A stretch of DNA of 64,000 bases from Ecdyonurus torrentis (taxonomy: Eukaryota; Arthropoda; Insecta; Ephemeroptera; Heptageniidae): NCBI GenBank assembly GCA_949318235.1, contig OX439132.1, positions 20,910,217 through 20,974,216 of the forward strand. The letters run 5' to 3'. Below are positions 23,530 to 34,558 of the stretch, piece after piece (position 1 is the stretch's first letter; every line of letters starts with the position of its first letter). The translations under genes were made by a program, and so were the position numbers. The notes beneath the pieces are model-generated. The model ran no database searches. It saw only the letters and a list, made by a program, of their open reading frames with translations, and was not told where the DNA came from.

Positions 23530-24519
23530 TTATATATAGATTAGAAAATAGCAGGACAAAGAGCATGTTGAATTAAAATTAATATAATGCAAAGATTTTT
23601 TTTTTTTAATTTATACAGTAAATTGGGACTTGGCATCATAGGTTTAGCGTAGACAGGTACTAATTTATCATTTATTTAAATAGAAGTTACAAGAATAGGG
23701 ATAATGTGCAAAACAAAACAAAAAAGTAGCTCACATTTTCACACTTTATCAAAGACACACCATTATAAAAATTTATAAAAGAGCCCCAGACTGGAAATTT
23801 GATTCCACTTCCTACAATCTACAAATAATAGAATCTTTGGATATCTTTAATCTAAAATATCATCACATTTTTAGTAAATGTTAAGAAATAAATGAAACAA
23901 GCTTGTAATAGCATAGGATATTTCAGCATATAAATTTATGCAATACAAGCACAAAACTGCATACCTTTCCTTTGTTCTTAGTACTTGCAGATCCAACCAG
24001 ATGTGCATGGTAGATGAGACCATACTTAGGAGTGTCTCTATGTGTTTTGAGAGCCCTAAACAATGCTTTTTCTGCACCTAGGATTTGCACAGTGGAGGCA
24101 GGGTGCTTGGCTAAGTTTATTAGGGAACCTAGCAATCATACCAAAAAATTGTAATTAATAAACAAAAAAAAGTGGATGCTAACGTAAGTGGAGCAGGAAA
24201 TATTGTTATTTACACTCTCCTGGCTGGAGTGAAAAAGAACAAAACAACTTAATATACACGATGAGGAAAAACAAAAACAATTTTAGGGGGTAATTTTATT
24301 TTATATTCTAGAAGAGAACGTTGACCTGAATCGACGAACATGTGAATTTCTTAGTTTTGAGTTTATTAAGTATTTTACTTGGTGTCACAGGTGGCAAATT
24401 AGGCATGTGGGAATAGGAAAAGTTACCGACCGTGACGTCACATCATGACTTCCAAAAATTAATTAAAAATACTTAAAGAATTAAAAAAATTAGACATTTG
24501 CATATCTATTCTAGATTAT

Positions 24520-24564
<45 letters not shown>

Positions 24565-24983
24565 AAAAAACTTTTAGCTTTCCTTATAGCACCAGGAAGA
24601 AAATATTAAGATTTCCATAAGTTTAACATTTCAAAATATATTGTCTTGATTGCAATGTTCCACTCACCTGCATGAGAGATGAGACGGGCACCAATTAACT
24701 CTCCCACAAGTACAGTAAGGTTGGGGGCAATGGCCATCATACGAGAGTTAAGATACTCATAAAGATTTGTCCGATACTCAGAAATATCCAAGACCTGTTA
24801 CACAAAAAAAATGAAGAAAATTTTTGAACTAAAAAATTATCAATAAACATGTTACTAATTAATGCACTAATGAACATTATAATATTATATATTGTTGATA
24901 ACAATAAACACAAGGTATGTTTTTAAAGTAGCTATAAAATAATACTTTCAGAACTTTGGGGGGGGGGGGGGGAGCAGTATATG

Positions 24984-25052
<69 letters not shown>

Positions 25053-26810
25053 CATTGCAGAGCTGCTGAATGTTCGTTATGTCTTCTTCAGAGATTTCAG
25101 TTCCCATGGAGATTTCTGCAGCTTCCTTTACTTTTTCTTCAATTTCTTCCGGAATAATCTCGGATAAATCTGTCTCGGACATCTTCTCACGCGTACCTGC
25201 AGCCAAATAATTTCAACTCATGACTTGTACTCAGAAATGTATTTTCAAAATATAAGTAATTTTTTGATACACTCAAGCGGTACTAAAAATTTTGCTTCTC
25301 ACTTAGACACTAAAATTTACAGTTCAGAGAGATGCTTACCAACGAGTTTAATAATCTTGATGAAAGCTATGTTGTCAACAACAATCTTGCCAAGTTCTGG
25401 GAAATGCCAACCATACCATTCTCTACATCTCATAACATAATTATTGATTTCCTTGTCAAGATCATCTAACAAGCAGATTGCCTGGATAACCATTGTATCT
25501 ACTTTGTCAGGACTGAACTTGAGCTTGTAGCGGGACAAACTGTGAACAGAAAGATAAATAAGTTGTTGTTGTTGTTTTTTTGTTGTTTTTTTTTTACTGA
25601 AAGTGTTGACAGAATGTGACAGTTAAAATTAAGACTATAAATATTTTCAAGGGGGTATTATAATGACTAAGAACAAAAATATCAACATGAACATTATACT
25701 GTACCTGTGAGCTAAACCTAATGCCATGGCAGTCATCTCTTTTTGTGGTAACCCTGCCAGAAGTCCATCTATCTGAGAGCGAATACATCTCATCAGCTCT
25801 TGTACTGCAGAGCTTGACATGCAGTTGACATCCATTTTCTCTTTGATGGCACCTCCCAACTTGGCATCGGAAACAAGTAACTTTTCATGGGCTTCCTTGA
25901 TCTCTAATTTTTTCAGCATTTTCTTGAGTACTTTAGAAATTTTTCCCTCAACTGCAGCTGTAGTAGCAGCAAGGGCTTCTGTAGTATCAGTAAATTTTTC
26001 AAAATGCTTCAGTTTTAATCTGAAAGAGTTAGTATTTTAATTAAACAATAGTAAATATACATTATGTAATAATATATATCTGTTGATACAAGTTAATGGC
26101 AGGCCATTAATCGGCAGAAATGGATTTTTAATTTTTACGCAATATGCGAGACCCCCTTCCCCATTTTACAAAACACATCCCGATCTGCCGATAACTAGTG
26201 TAACTATACATACATACACAAAAAATTATGACAGGGGCAAGTTAACTCTTTAATTGGGCCTATCCAATAGAGGCAAAAGTATTTTTATTAATAATACATA
26301 CATAATCTTATTATCATATGTATTTATATGTACATTACTAATATAATCTCTTGATATAAACAAAGAGAAAGTAAAATACATGCAAGATACACAGTAGCAA
26401 AAGAACATAAAACACATGACATACATGCTATACTAGATAAGTAATATGTATTTATCACATATACATACATACATACCAGTATGCATATGTACCGGTATAG
26501 ACACATAAACACTTACAGTTTGCTAGCTTTCTGAGGTGTCTCAAAATCTTTGAAAAGATCATCTGTAGCTTGAAGCTTTTTCTCGTCTAATAGCTGAAAA
26601 TAAGACAAATATCATGACAAATCGATAATCACCGATGTTGCATGCAATGCAACTTTTATTCAAATGATATCATTACTTACACATCGCATGAACACATTTT
26701 GAGGCAACATGCGTTAATCAGTTTTAGATTTTATACACAAAAATAAATTATAATTCATCACTTACCTTGAATATAGCATAGCCCGCAGGCGTTTCAAATA
26801 AGACCAACAT
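17585..26810 (-). CDS. NOP58: Nucleolar protein 58, box C/D snoRNP core protein
   Basis: Core protein of box C/D snoRNPs that guide rRNA 2'-O-methylation; acts in the nucleolus with fibrillarin, NOP56 and 15.5K. Coding exons: 26810-26766, 26593-26517, 26019-25705, 25539-25340, 25196-25051, 24794-24668, 24128-23965, 23425-23229, 23121-23021, 22223-22170 and 17748-17585. All junctions are GT-AG with matching phases. The product is 529 residues, the length I recall for human NOP58. It starts [15 protein letters not shown], has the coiled-coil and [11 protein letters not shown] segments, then the NOP domain ([46 protein letters not shown]) and ends in a typical lysine/glutamate tail. An additional exon with a macro domain (21957-21440) lies between the last two exons in the same phase. 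Introns hold many transposon insertions. It shares a short promoter region with UBE2G2. Confidence 0.97.
18083..18275. mobile_element. Foldback of about 190 bp
   Basis: Inverted arms ATGACTG, TTATGTTTACTC and GGAAACCACGTGA and their complements. Located in the last NOP58 intron. Confidence 0.75.
18833..18860. repeat. Poly-T tract followed by (TG)n
   Basis: Homopolymer of roughly 28 T next to TGTGTGTGTG. Confidence 0.9.
19182..19623 (+). mobile_element. Polar hairpin element, family P copy 1, with 13-bp direct repeats
   Basis: Long palindrome (arms about 200 bp, containing AAAGAAAAGGATAGAA and AACCAGCAAGGGCCTTACC) preceded on one side only by a unique stretch of about 36 bp (CAATTTAAGGAAAAAACC ... 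GGTTAGGATCAAT). Flanked by TAATGTAATGTAT at 19169-19181 and 19624-19636. The same polarity occurs in copy 2 (30179-30421). Located in the last NOP58 intron. Confidence 0.85.
19731..20959. mobile_element. 1,229-bp hAT-like element with AGTCGA subterminal arrays
   Basis: Inverted ends TATAGAGCGCAAAAATAG and CTATTTTTGCGCTCTCTA (one mismatch) are flanked by the 8-bp direct repeat GTTATAAA (19723-19730 and 20960-20967). Each end carries at least six copies of AGTCGA. The centre has an ATCGAT-rich block (about 20290-20400). There is no transposase. The left end is shared with the fragment at 60012-60245. Confidence 0.92.
21036..21208. mobile_element. Foldback element of about 175 bp
   Basis: Left arm AGTGGGGTGACT plus ATTATTTACTCC, right arm with their complements. 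In the NOP58 intron just downstream of the macro-domain exon. Confidence 0.65.
21440..21957 (-). CDS. NOP58 alternative exon encoding a TARG1/OARD1-like macro domain
   Basis: Macro domains of this class bind ADP-ribose and, in TARG1/OARD1, remove ADP-ribose from acidic side chains. The acceptor (TGATAG, exon from 21957) is phase 1, exactly matching the end of the NOP58 exon at 22170. The exon opens with GEGQE and a run of seven lysines like the NOP58 tail, then the macro fold: [38 protein letters not shown] and [13 protein letters not shown]. The catalytic Lys and Asp of TARG1 (human K84, D125) are both present, 41 residues apart as in human. The usual GDLF is GSLF and GAG is SRG, so binding may differ. 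The first Met after the acceptor lies inside the domain, which argues against a separate gene. The frame ends at TAG 21442-21440. A donor-like GTAATC at 21450 would instead make it a 507-nt in-frame cassette joined to the exon at 17748. Confidence 0.82.
22530..22790. mobile_element. Foldback element with a related half-copy at about 23630-23780
   Basis: Left arm TTCTAGCATAGGCA and AAGGATAGGGATGTGT, right arm with the complement (ACACAATATCCCTATC, TATGCTAGAACA). A diverged half containing GGTTTAGCGTAGACAGG and AGAATAGGGATAATGTG lies in the next intron upstream. Both are in NOP58 introns. Confidence 0.55.
23474..23524. repeat. (AT)n microsatellite
   Basis: About 25 AT repeats in a NOP58 intron. 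Confidence 0.95.
24258..24520. mobile_element. Foldback element, family F copy 2
   Basis: Starts CGATGAGGAAAAAC, then GGGGTAATTTTATTTTATAT, TCTAGAAGAGAACG, GTGAATTTCTTAGTTTTGAG and GACCGTGACGTCA, then the inverse blocks. Located in the NOP58 intron between 24668 and 24128. A poly-A tract follows at about 24521-24555. Confidence 0.65.
24983..25049. repeat. (AT)n microsatellite abutting a splice donor
   Basis: The donor of the NOP58 exon ending at 25051 reads GTATATATAT, directly continuous with about 33 AT repeats; a 16-G run (24957-24972) lies on the far side. Confidence 0.95.
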
Positions 26811-27017
26811 TATAGATAGCTCTATTTATGTCAAATTAATAGTAAAATCATAAAGTATTATAACAAAGTCTGATTCTACCACGCCGACCACGCGGTGAAT
26901 TTAGTGTACTGTACGGTGTACGCAGCGCGCAGCGGTACGCATTAGCGACACGATGGGAATGCGGAGAATAATGGAACTAACAATGATAACAAACAATTGA
27001 CAATCGAAGAAATAAAG
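26811..27017. promoter_or_regulatory. Bidirectional promoter of NOP58 and UBE2G2
   Basis: 207 bp separate the two divergent start codons. The stretch 26878-26965 is CpG-rich (GCAGCGCGCAGCGGTACGC) within otherwise AT-rich DNA. The UBE2G2 start codon lies in AAGATGGCA, which resembles a YY1-type site. Both genes are housekeeping, so a shared core promoter is likely. No TATA box was recognised. Confidence 0.75.
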
Positions 27018-30000
27018 ATGGCAGGTTCGGCACTGCGACGTTTGATGGCTGAATACAAACGTAAGAATATTGTTAAAAATTCACCATTTACATATCTCAT
27101 AAGACGTATTTGTGAAACAAGATATAATTTTCTTTTTATGTGGCAAAAATTTCAACTGGCAAGTAAAAGGTTTTTCTTAAATCGGAGCCTATATTTCACC
27201 TGGGTCTGAACTTACACGGCATGCATTTTTTTTTTATCTGTATCCATATTCATAGTTTTTATACATACATACACATGATAAACATATATTATGGTGTATT
27301 ATATTTATGAATATTTAAACACCTTTTTTAATGTTAATTTTTGCACTTTTCAGAGTTAACCTTGAATCCACCAGAAGGAATTATTGCTGGTCCAATAAAT
27401 GAAGAAAACTTTTTTGAGTGGGAAGCATTAATTACGTGAGTTTTCTTCAAGATTTCTGCCTGTATCTTAAAAATTTTAATGCTATTTACCGGTGGTGACG
27501 TGTAAACAATCTGATACGCGCGGGAAAACAAGGTTGGAAAGGAAACATTATTCTGTAACTAGCATTGCGGTAAAATGCTTTTAGCGATTTTTAAGAAACT
27601 ATACTGCAGACTGCAGATAAAAAAAAAAAAAAAAAGTAATGATGGTGTTGTTCGTAAACCCTGTTTTCGTGCACCAAAAAATGCGCATTTCATTTGAATA
27701 ACCAAAAGTGATCGTCATTTTAGGAGCAGAGAACAGGGTTTACGTACAGCATTAATAAAAACGTGTATGTACACTAAACATAATTTGAGCTAAAAAAAAA
27801 CAACAAACAAACAAACAAAAAACTAGTAAGAAGCATTTGAAATAACAGCCTGTATCTTATATGTGAAACTCTTATTACAGTTCCCGATAAATACTGTATG
27901 GATTAGCAAATTTCTAATTTGTATGCTTAACTATAGCAAGGAACTATCTTGTTTTATAGTAATGCCTATAGTGGCTAATACCGTGTTCATAATGGGCCGA
28001 AATTTCGGGTCCGGTGACGGATGACTCTTCTGTCGTTTCCAATGAAAATTTGACGACCGTCTCCAATGCTCCAAAATCTGTCGGACGACGGATCCGACGG
28101 ATATAAAAATAAGTGCTGCCATCTATTTTTATGGCGCGTTTCAATTGAAACTATAAAATCTCGTTTATTTAAAACTAAAAGACAATTTTATTTGACCTGG
28201 TTAAAATTATAATAGAGTCGTGATACTTGCAGGGTCTAGAGAAAAAAACTTGCGCATTTAATTTCCGACGCTTTTACTACCTGATTTTGTGCATTTCTTG
28301 CTTATTGAAGGGTTTGAATTTCCCTTTATTTGAGATTTGAAGGTACAGTAGGTACTTCTAATAAATGCCTAATTTCGTGGTGTAAGTAAATAAATTAGCA
28401 CCTGTAGTGGTGAAAAAAAAAAAAAAAAGAAAGAAAAGAGAGGAAGCAGAGTAAGGTCCTAAATTTTTAATTTTTACCCTTGAGAAATATTTCGGGGGTG
28501 TGCAACCACCGAGAGTTCTCTTATTTTGACGCAACCAATGATTTTACCCTGGTAACTTATTCATCTGCAAATGACAATAGTGACCACTAAAAATGTGAAA
28601 ATTAACCCTTGTGCCACCCTTGTAAATCAACATCTCCGACTTTGAAGCAAACATCGATGTTATTGTGGTAACTTGACCTAAAAATACAATGGTGATCAAG
28701 AAAATGTTGAATATTAGCCTCAATGGCAAATTAGGTGTGGTTGTATTTTGTATTTATTTAGTATTTAACTATTAAAATTTTAGAAACTATTTTAAATTGT
28801 CAGGGAATGTAGGTTAACATTTTCTGTGGTCAGATTTTCTGGGTATCAGATTATACCTCGGCAACGTCGGCTAGCGGACGAATTGGCCGCCGAGATATCA
28901 ATGATTTCTCGATATGCGCCGCATCCAAATATGGGCTGTACCAGCTTTGCTCCCCGTACCCCCCATCAAAGTGTGGACCGTCTCTTGGCTATAGAACCAT
29001 AGCGACCCATGCCATCCCACGTACGCCATTGCTTGCATCCAAATTGAAAAACAAAAATTGTTTTCCAGGTGTGGCACCCTTTTAAATTCTGCCGGAATCA
29101 AGTTGAACGTTTTCGGTGGTCACCATCATTATTTTTCCGGTCAAGTTACCCCGATAATATTGTTGGTTTCCTCAAAATCGGAGAACTTGAATTTACAGGG
29201 GTGGTACCCTTAAATTCGGCAGAGGTCTAGTTGAACATTTTTGGTGGTCACCATCATCTTTTTCAGGTCAAGATACCACGATAATATGGTTGGTTGACTC
29301 AAAATCGGAGAACTTGAATTTACAGGGGTGACACCCCTAAATTCTTCGGGGGTCAAGTTGAACCCTGGTCAAGGGGTCAAGTGGTCGCCATCATCTTTTT
29401 CAGGTCAAGTTACCACGGTGACATCGTTGGTTGTCTCAAAATCGGAGACCTTTAATTAAAAGAGGTGGCACCCCTAAATTAAAGGGTCAATTTAAACATT
29501 TATGTTGGTCAAAACATAAATTGAAACAAAAACCCTAGAAACTCTGATAAAAAAATCAGAAAAATTCCCATCCGAAAAGACAGGCCCCCCTTCCGTCGTC
29601 CTTCAACGTCGGAGAGCTTGACGGATGGCGGACGTCGGAAGGGTCTTCAGTCGTCCGACAAGTTCGGAAGTGTCGGACCATTGGAGACAACTTTCGGTCC
29701 ATTGTGAACATGGTGTAAGACTCTCTATTACATTATTCCATACAGATGGGCAATGTCATCATGTTATTATGTCTAGAAAATAGAAATTTCAATAGAAATG
29801 AGCAAAAAAATAAAAATAAACAATTAACTGTGCGGGTACTGGTACTTTACGATAAACTTTCTCTTAACTTGTATTGATGAATAATTGGCTATGCGATATG
29901 TATGATCATAAAAAGATTTGATAGTAAAACACATATAGATTAGGAAAAATTAAGGAATATAAGATAGTATGAGCTTACGCTAACAGGGACGCCATCGTAG

Positions 30001-33000
30001 AGAAAATATTCTAATCTGAACAGAAATTTCTTTTCAGCTTGGTTTAGAATATTTTCTTTACCATGGCGTCCCTGTTAGTGTAAGCGCATACTATCTCCCA
30101 ATCCCCAATTTTTCCTAATCTGTCTAGGTATGTGCTTTAGTATCAAATCTTTTCATTGTCATACATTTCTCTTAATTTCAATATTAAAGAAAAGGATAGA
30201 ATAACCAGCAAGGGCCTTACCACGGTAGAAGTTCTATGGAGAGGTCGAAGTCTCGCATGGCACAGTGTTTTGTTATAAAATGAACTTTTTTGTAACAAAA
30301 CACTGTGCCATGCGAGACTTCGACCTCTCCATAGAACTTCTACTGTGGTAAGGCCCTTGCTGGTTATTCTATCCTTTTCTTTAATATTGATCCTAACCGC
30401 GATGGTTTTTTCCTTAAATTGATTTCTCTTAATTTGTGTATTCAATATATATTTTAGAGGTCCAGAAGGAACATGCTTTGAGGGTGGAGTATTCCCAGCT
30501 AAACTCGTCTTTCCTCCTGACTACCCGCTAAGTCCACCCAAGATGCAGTTCACCTGTGAAATGTTTCACCCAAATAGTAAGTGTGGGATATTCTCATAGA
30601 GAGCATGATATGTATTACTGTATTCATATCGTATAGATTAGGTAGCTGGAAACTCATGTTTAATTTGTATTCTGGCTTGGACAGTCCTCTTCTAACTGAT
30701 TCACATTCAGTTGGCCTTAAATTGTTGTTTAATAAAACTATGGGCAAATTAAGTACTGGTAAGAATAAAAATTCTTTATTGAACCAGGCAGTTCATAGTA
30801 ACATAGTGTTACAACAAGCGTTGGTTTTGTCAACTATTTACAAAATTATAATAAAAGATAGGTCTATTATTTATATAAAATAGGCCTATATATACACACA
30901 TTGTCGATAAAACATTCCAAAAACAAAGAATAGGATATACTGAGTGAAAAGAAAATTAAAATAACAAATATATTAAATAGAGAAGTGAAAATAATATATT
31001 ACTGCAATTAATATTGTTCAATCAGTATAAAATTGTAAATTAAACGTGTAGTATGCACTGGCATATCAATATACATTAATCAATATTTGAACTGGGATCA
31101 TAAAATTTAGCTGAAGTGTAATATATATACTGTATATATTTATTCCTGCTATAGGAGATGGACTACTGTACCATCTACTGTGTATAGGCCTATATATTTA
31201 TCATTACGGATAGTAAACGGCCACTAGGATTTTTGTGTTTTTCAACTTTACATCGTAATATCACCACAGTACAAAGTTTTAAAAAAATAGACCAACATTC
31301 TCGTAATGTATAAAATTAATATCGGACAGTAAATGTGTCAAGTTTTAAAATTTTCCTGCTCATGGTAGACTCGCTAATGATTAATTAGTCATCAGAAACA
31401 CCGATTTGGCACTTCATTTTTTTAAATCATGGACTTACCGATAGTGATAAAACTTCAAACTTGATGGACAGAGTAAACAAATGTTACTTATGAATGTAAC
31501 GTAGTTAAAATATTTCGCAAACCACCCCCTTTGCAAATAAATGGCAAAAAGTGTAAATTTAGATCCGCTTAAGTTACAACGATAAATTTTAGTTTTTGGG
31601 TAGAAACTAGCTTAAGTAATAGAACTCAGATAAAAAATGTATATAATTATTTTTTTTAGCGATGTTGCAAATTTTTTTTAACCTGGGAGAGATGAATGCT
31701 CAGAGTTTTTAGCCTGATGAAGGCAACCTTCAGTACGCCAAATTAATAAAAAATCAAATTTTCCTAAAAAATAAAAAAAATTGACATTTTTTATTTGAAT
31801 TCTTTTACTTAAACTACTTCCTACCCACAAAGTAATTTTCATCCTTGTAACTTAAGCGGATCTAAATTTACCCTTTTTGCCATTTATTTGCAAAGGGGGT
31901 GGTTTGCGAAATATTTTAACTACGTTACATTCATAAGTAACATTTGTTTACCCTGTCCATCAAGTATGAAACTTTTATCACTATCGGTTATAGAGACAAC
32001 TCACAGCTTAAGTCCATGATTTAAAAAAATAAAGTGCCAAATCGGTGTTTCTGATGACTAATTAATCATTAGCGAGTCTACCATGAGCAGGACAATTTTG
32101 AAACTTGACACATTTACTGTCCGATATTTATACATTACGAGAATGTTGGTCTAATTTTTTTTTAAAACTTTGCACTGTGGTGATATTACAATGTAAAGTT
32201 GAAAAATACAAAAATCCTGGTGGCCGTTTACTATCCGTAATGATCGATATTATATTTTTTATTATGTATAGGTCAATTGGTCTATAAATTGAATACAGTT
32301 TTAGATGTATGTTGTACACACATTGTGTTTAATAAATAAAATATTATTATAGGTATGTATTATTAAAATTATAATTAAATTATGCAGATTCAGATTATGT
32401 TTTGCTTATGATAGATTACTTGTACTTGTAAAATATATTATTTCAAAACATTTTCTTATTGTATCTTTATTGTGGTCACTGGTTTTGTTGTAGTATATGC
32501 TGATGGTCGAGTGTGTATCTCAATCTTGCACGCACCAGGTGATGATCCTATGGGATATGAATCAAGTGCGGAACGATGGAGTCCTGTGCAGAGTGTAGAG
32601 AAAATTTTACTCTCTGTCGTCAGCATGTTAGCAGGTTAGTTAAAAAAAAAAAAAGCATACATATTGTCGATTTGTTTAGAAAAAATACATGTAAAATTTC
32701 TGTAGTATTTAACTAAAACTATTTGTCAATTTGTGGTTGTGTATGAAATCATTTGACATGCATTTCCTTTTCTAGTTTAATATTAATAATAATAAGATGG
32801 AGAAGAAAACCCCATTAATCAAATATAATTAGCTTCTTTAAGTGCATTTTCTTTAGGTCAATCCCACCCTTAAATTTATTTATTTTATTGACTAATAAAA
32901 GAACAACTATTTTGAGGCTGACTATAAGTGATTTTGCTTACATCCACTTCCGTTCCTACATACTGTGCATCCGTAGTAAGTTGAAACGGAAGCAGATGTG

Positions 33001-33961
33001 ACCAAAATCGCTTATAGTGGGACTCAAAACAGTTGTTACTTTATCAATTAATTTTATAAGGTAAAAATATTACAGTATCAAATTCATTTATAACACTATT
33101 ATTCTTATATTTATATATTATGTACAATATACGTACAATATTCATCATTTTTAAATCATTTATTTGGAGTTGCAGTATAAATTATGAAATGATTCGTAGT
33201 GTATCATCCAAAGTTATGATAGTAAATAAATAACAAATATACATGGCTTTAAAAAGAATGCCTGTATTGTATATATATTACAGTTTAATATAAATAATAA
33301 ACATAATAATGGGTTAAATAATAACCATAATAATAACACTTTTATTCTTAAGGAAAATGGGAGTAAAAAATCATATTGTTTTTTAAGTTTCAGAATGTTT
33401 TATTCAACCAATTAATTTATTTGAACTAAAAATTAATATATAATAACTACCAACACATACCAACACATATTTTTTATCTTAAATTTTATGTACAGTACAT
33501 TGTATTTTATCCATTTCAAAAAAGCTGCCTGTTTTATGCCTGTTATGAAACCGCTAGGAACTTTATAATAATTTATTTTAGTGTATTATTTAGTTGTAAA
33601 TTCATTTCAATGACACTAACAACTATACTATGTAACAAACTTAATATTATGCGAACACCATGTTCTGGATTTTTGAGAAATTACAAGGGATTCCAAATAT
33701 AGCAAGGTCATGAAATTAAAGTTTAGAGGTTTAAAATTGAATTATCTGTTTTAATAACTTATGCAGACCTTAAAGAAGAGAAGGAAGGAAAAAAAAAATG
33801 CAATTTAAGTGTTTATTAGTATGTATGATTTTGCCCCTACAGAACCCAATGATGAGAGTGGTGCTAATGTTGATGCAGCGAAAATGTGGAGAGAAAATCG
33901 TGAGGAATTCAACAGGATAGCAGAGAGAATTGTTCGCAAGACTTTAGGCATTCCTCCTTAA
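27018..33961 (+). CDS. UBE2G2: Ubiquitin-conjugating enzyme E2 G2 (Ubc7 orthologue)
   Basis: E2 enzyme that receives ubiquitin from E1 and, with ER-membrane E3s such as gp78/HRD1-type ligases, builds chains during ER-associated degradation. Exons: 27018-27060, 27354-27435, 30458-30576, 32494-32634 and 33843-33961. All junctions are GT-AG with matching phases. The product is 167 residues, close to human (165). It begins [14 protein letters not shown]. The HPN motif (EMFHPN) precedes the catalytic Cys89 in GRVCISI, followed by the acidic loop insertion [17 protein letters not shown] typical of the Ubc7/Cdc34 type. The C-terminus ([16 protein letters not shown]) matches the family. Intron 2 (27436-30457) holds a family H hairpin, a Harbinger-like element and two other foldbacks; intron 3 holds a 1-kb palindrome. 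Confidence 0.98.
27637..27757. mobile_element. Mini-hairpin element, family H copy 3
   Basis: GTTGTTCGTAAACCCTGTT on the left and AACAGGGTTTACGTACAGC on the right, with the core blocks in the opposite orientation to copies 1 and 2. Confidence 0.8.
27979..29715. mobile_element. 1,737-bp Harbinger-like non-autonomous element
   Basis: Inverted ends YACCRTGTTCAYAATGGRCC with a TAA direct repeat (27976-27978 and 29716-29718). Inside each end are several copies of TCGGACGAC and CCGTCGTC-type motifs. The middle carries tandem repeats. No transposase frame. Located in intron 2 of UBE2G2. Confidence 0.8.
28540..29510. repeat. Repeat array inside the Harbinger-like element, unit about 127-137 bp
   Basis: CTCAAAATCGGAGA recurs at about 29171, 29298 and 29436, each time with GGTGGCACCC-like, GTCAAGTTGAAC and GGTCACCATCATC blocks. 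The unit from about 28540 to 28740 has the same blocks diverged and partly inverted (GTGACCACTAAAAATG, AACATCTCCGACTTTG). The third interval is longer because GGTCAAG-type sequence is locally duplicated. Confidence 0.75.
29911..30153. mobile_element. 243-bp foldback
   Basis: Arms AAAAGATTTGATA, AGATTAGGAAAAATT and AACAGGGACGCCAT and their complements around a centre near 30030. It lies 25 bp from polar hairpin copy 2. Confidence 0.75.
30179..30421 (-). mobile_element. Polar hairpin element, family P copy 2, with 14-bp direct repeats
   Basis: Palindromic arms AAAGAAAAGGATAGAA and AACCAGCAAGGGCCTTACC as in copy 1, with the one-sided extension at the right end, so it is in reverse orientation. 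Flanked by ATTTCTCTTAATTT at 30165-30178 and 30422-30435. Arms are shorter than in copy 1 (about 105 bp). It ends 36 bp before UBE2G2 exon 3. Confidence 0.88.
31200..32244. mobile_element. 1,045-bp palindromic foldback in UBE2G2 intron 3
   Basis: Arms of about 440 bp are inverted with few mismatches, starting ATCATTACGGATAGTAAACG. The loop lies around 31620-31800. No frame and no clear duplication. Confidence 0.88.
32300..32340 (+). mobile_element. Short 3'-tail fragment of the LINE at 13033-16231
   Basis: TTTAGATGTATGTTGTACAC followed by TGTGTTTAATAAATAAA matches the last 45 bp or so of the full LINE copy with a few differences. Either an extremely truncated LINE copy or the tail of a SINE using the same machinery. 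Confidence 0.75.
32899..33042. mobile_element. Foldback of about 145 bp
   Basis: GAACAACTATTTTGAG and ACTATAAGTGATTTTG at the left with near complements at the right. UBE2G2 intron 4. Confidence 0.65.
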
Positions 33962-34342
33962 TTTATTTCCTTTTGCTCCGATTGTTAACACATATATTTT
34001 TTTTTAAAGCAGCTCTTATACTCATTGAAACAAATTTTGAATAACTCAAAAGAACTAACAATTTTATGCTCAGAGCTTACTAGAACTTAAAAATTTAAAT
34101 TTACACTGAAAAAAAAAAAATAATTGCACGATCTTAATTTTTGACCATGAAATTACTACACAGTTTTTGTAAGTTTGTAATGTTACTATTTTCTAAAAAG
34201 TTATTTAAAATTTGTTTTTTATACAGCTGCTATGTGATGTTTGAATGTTACTAAAACATATTTTTATGACTGGCTGTATATATATTATAACAAATAATGA
34301 ATGCATGCATCGTTATTATTATTATTTTTTTTTTTACTATCA

Positions 34343-34373
<31 letters not shown>

Positions 34374-34558
34374 GCTTCCTCTGCATTCCTTTTTTATAGA
34401 ATGGAATCAATTGTTACTTCTCTATTATCTTCTGGAAAAAAGTTCTAAAAATGTTAAAAAAATATATATATATCTTTTTTCATAGTTAATTATCCCCCCT
34501 TCCCCTTCCCAACATAAGTTGATATGTATAAGAAACGAGTTTAAATTAAATTTGATAA

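Noticed and set aside
17749..26765. Intronic box C/D snoRNAs, which NOP58 hosts in vertebrates
   Set aside because: Scanning by eye for TGATGA followed by CTGA at suitable distance on the minus strand gave no convincing candidate. A dedicated scan could still find one.
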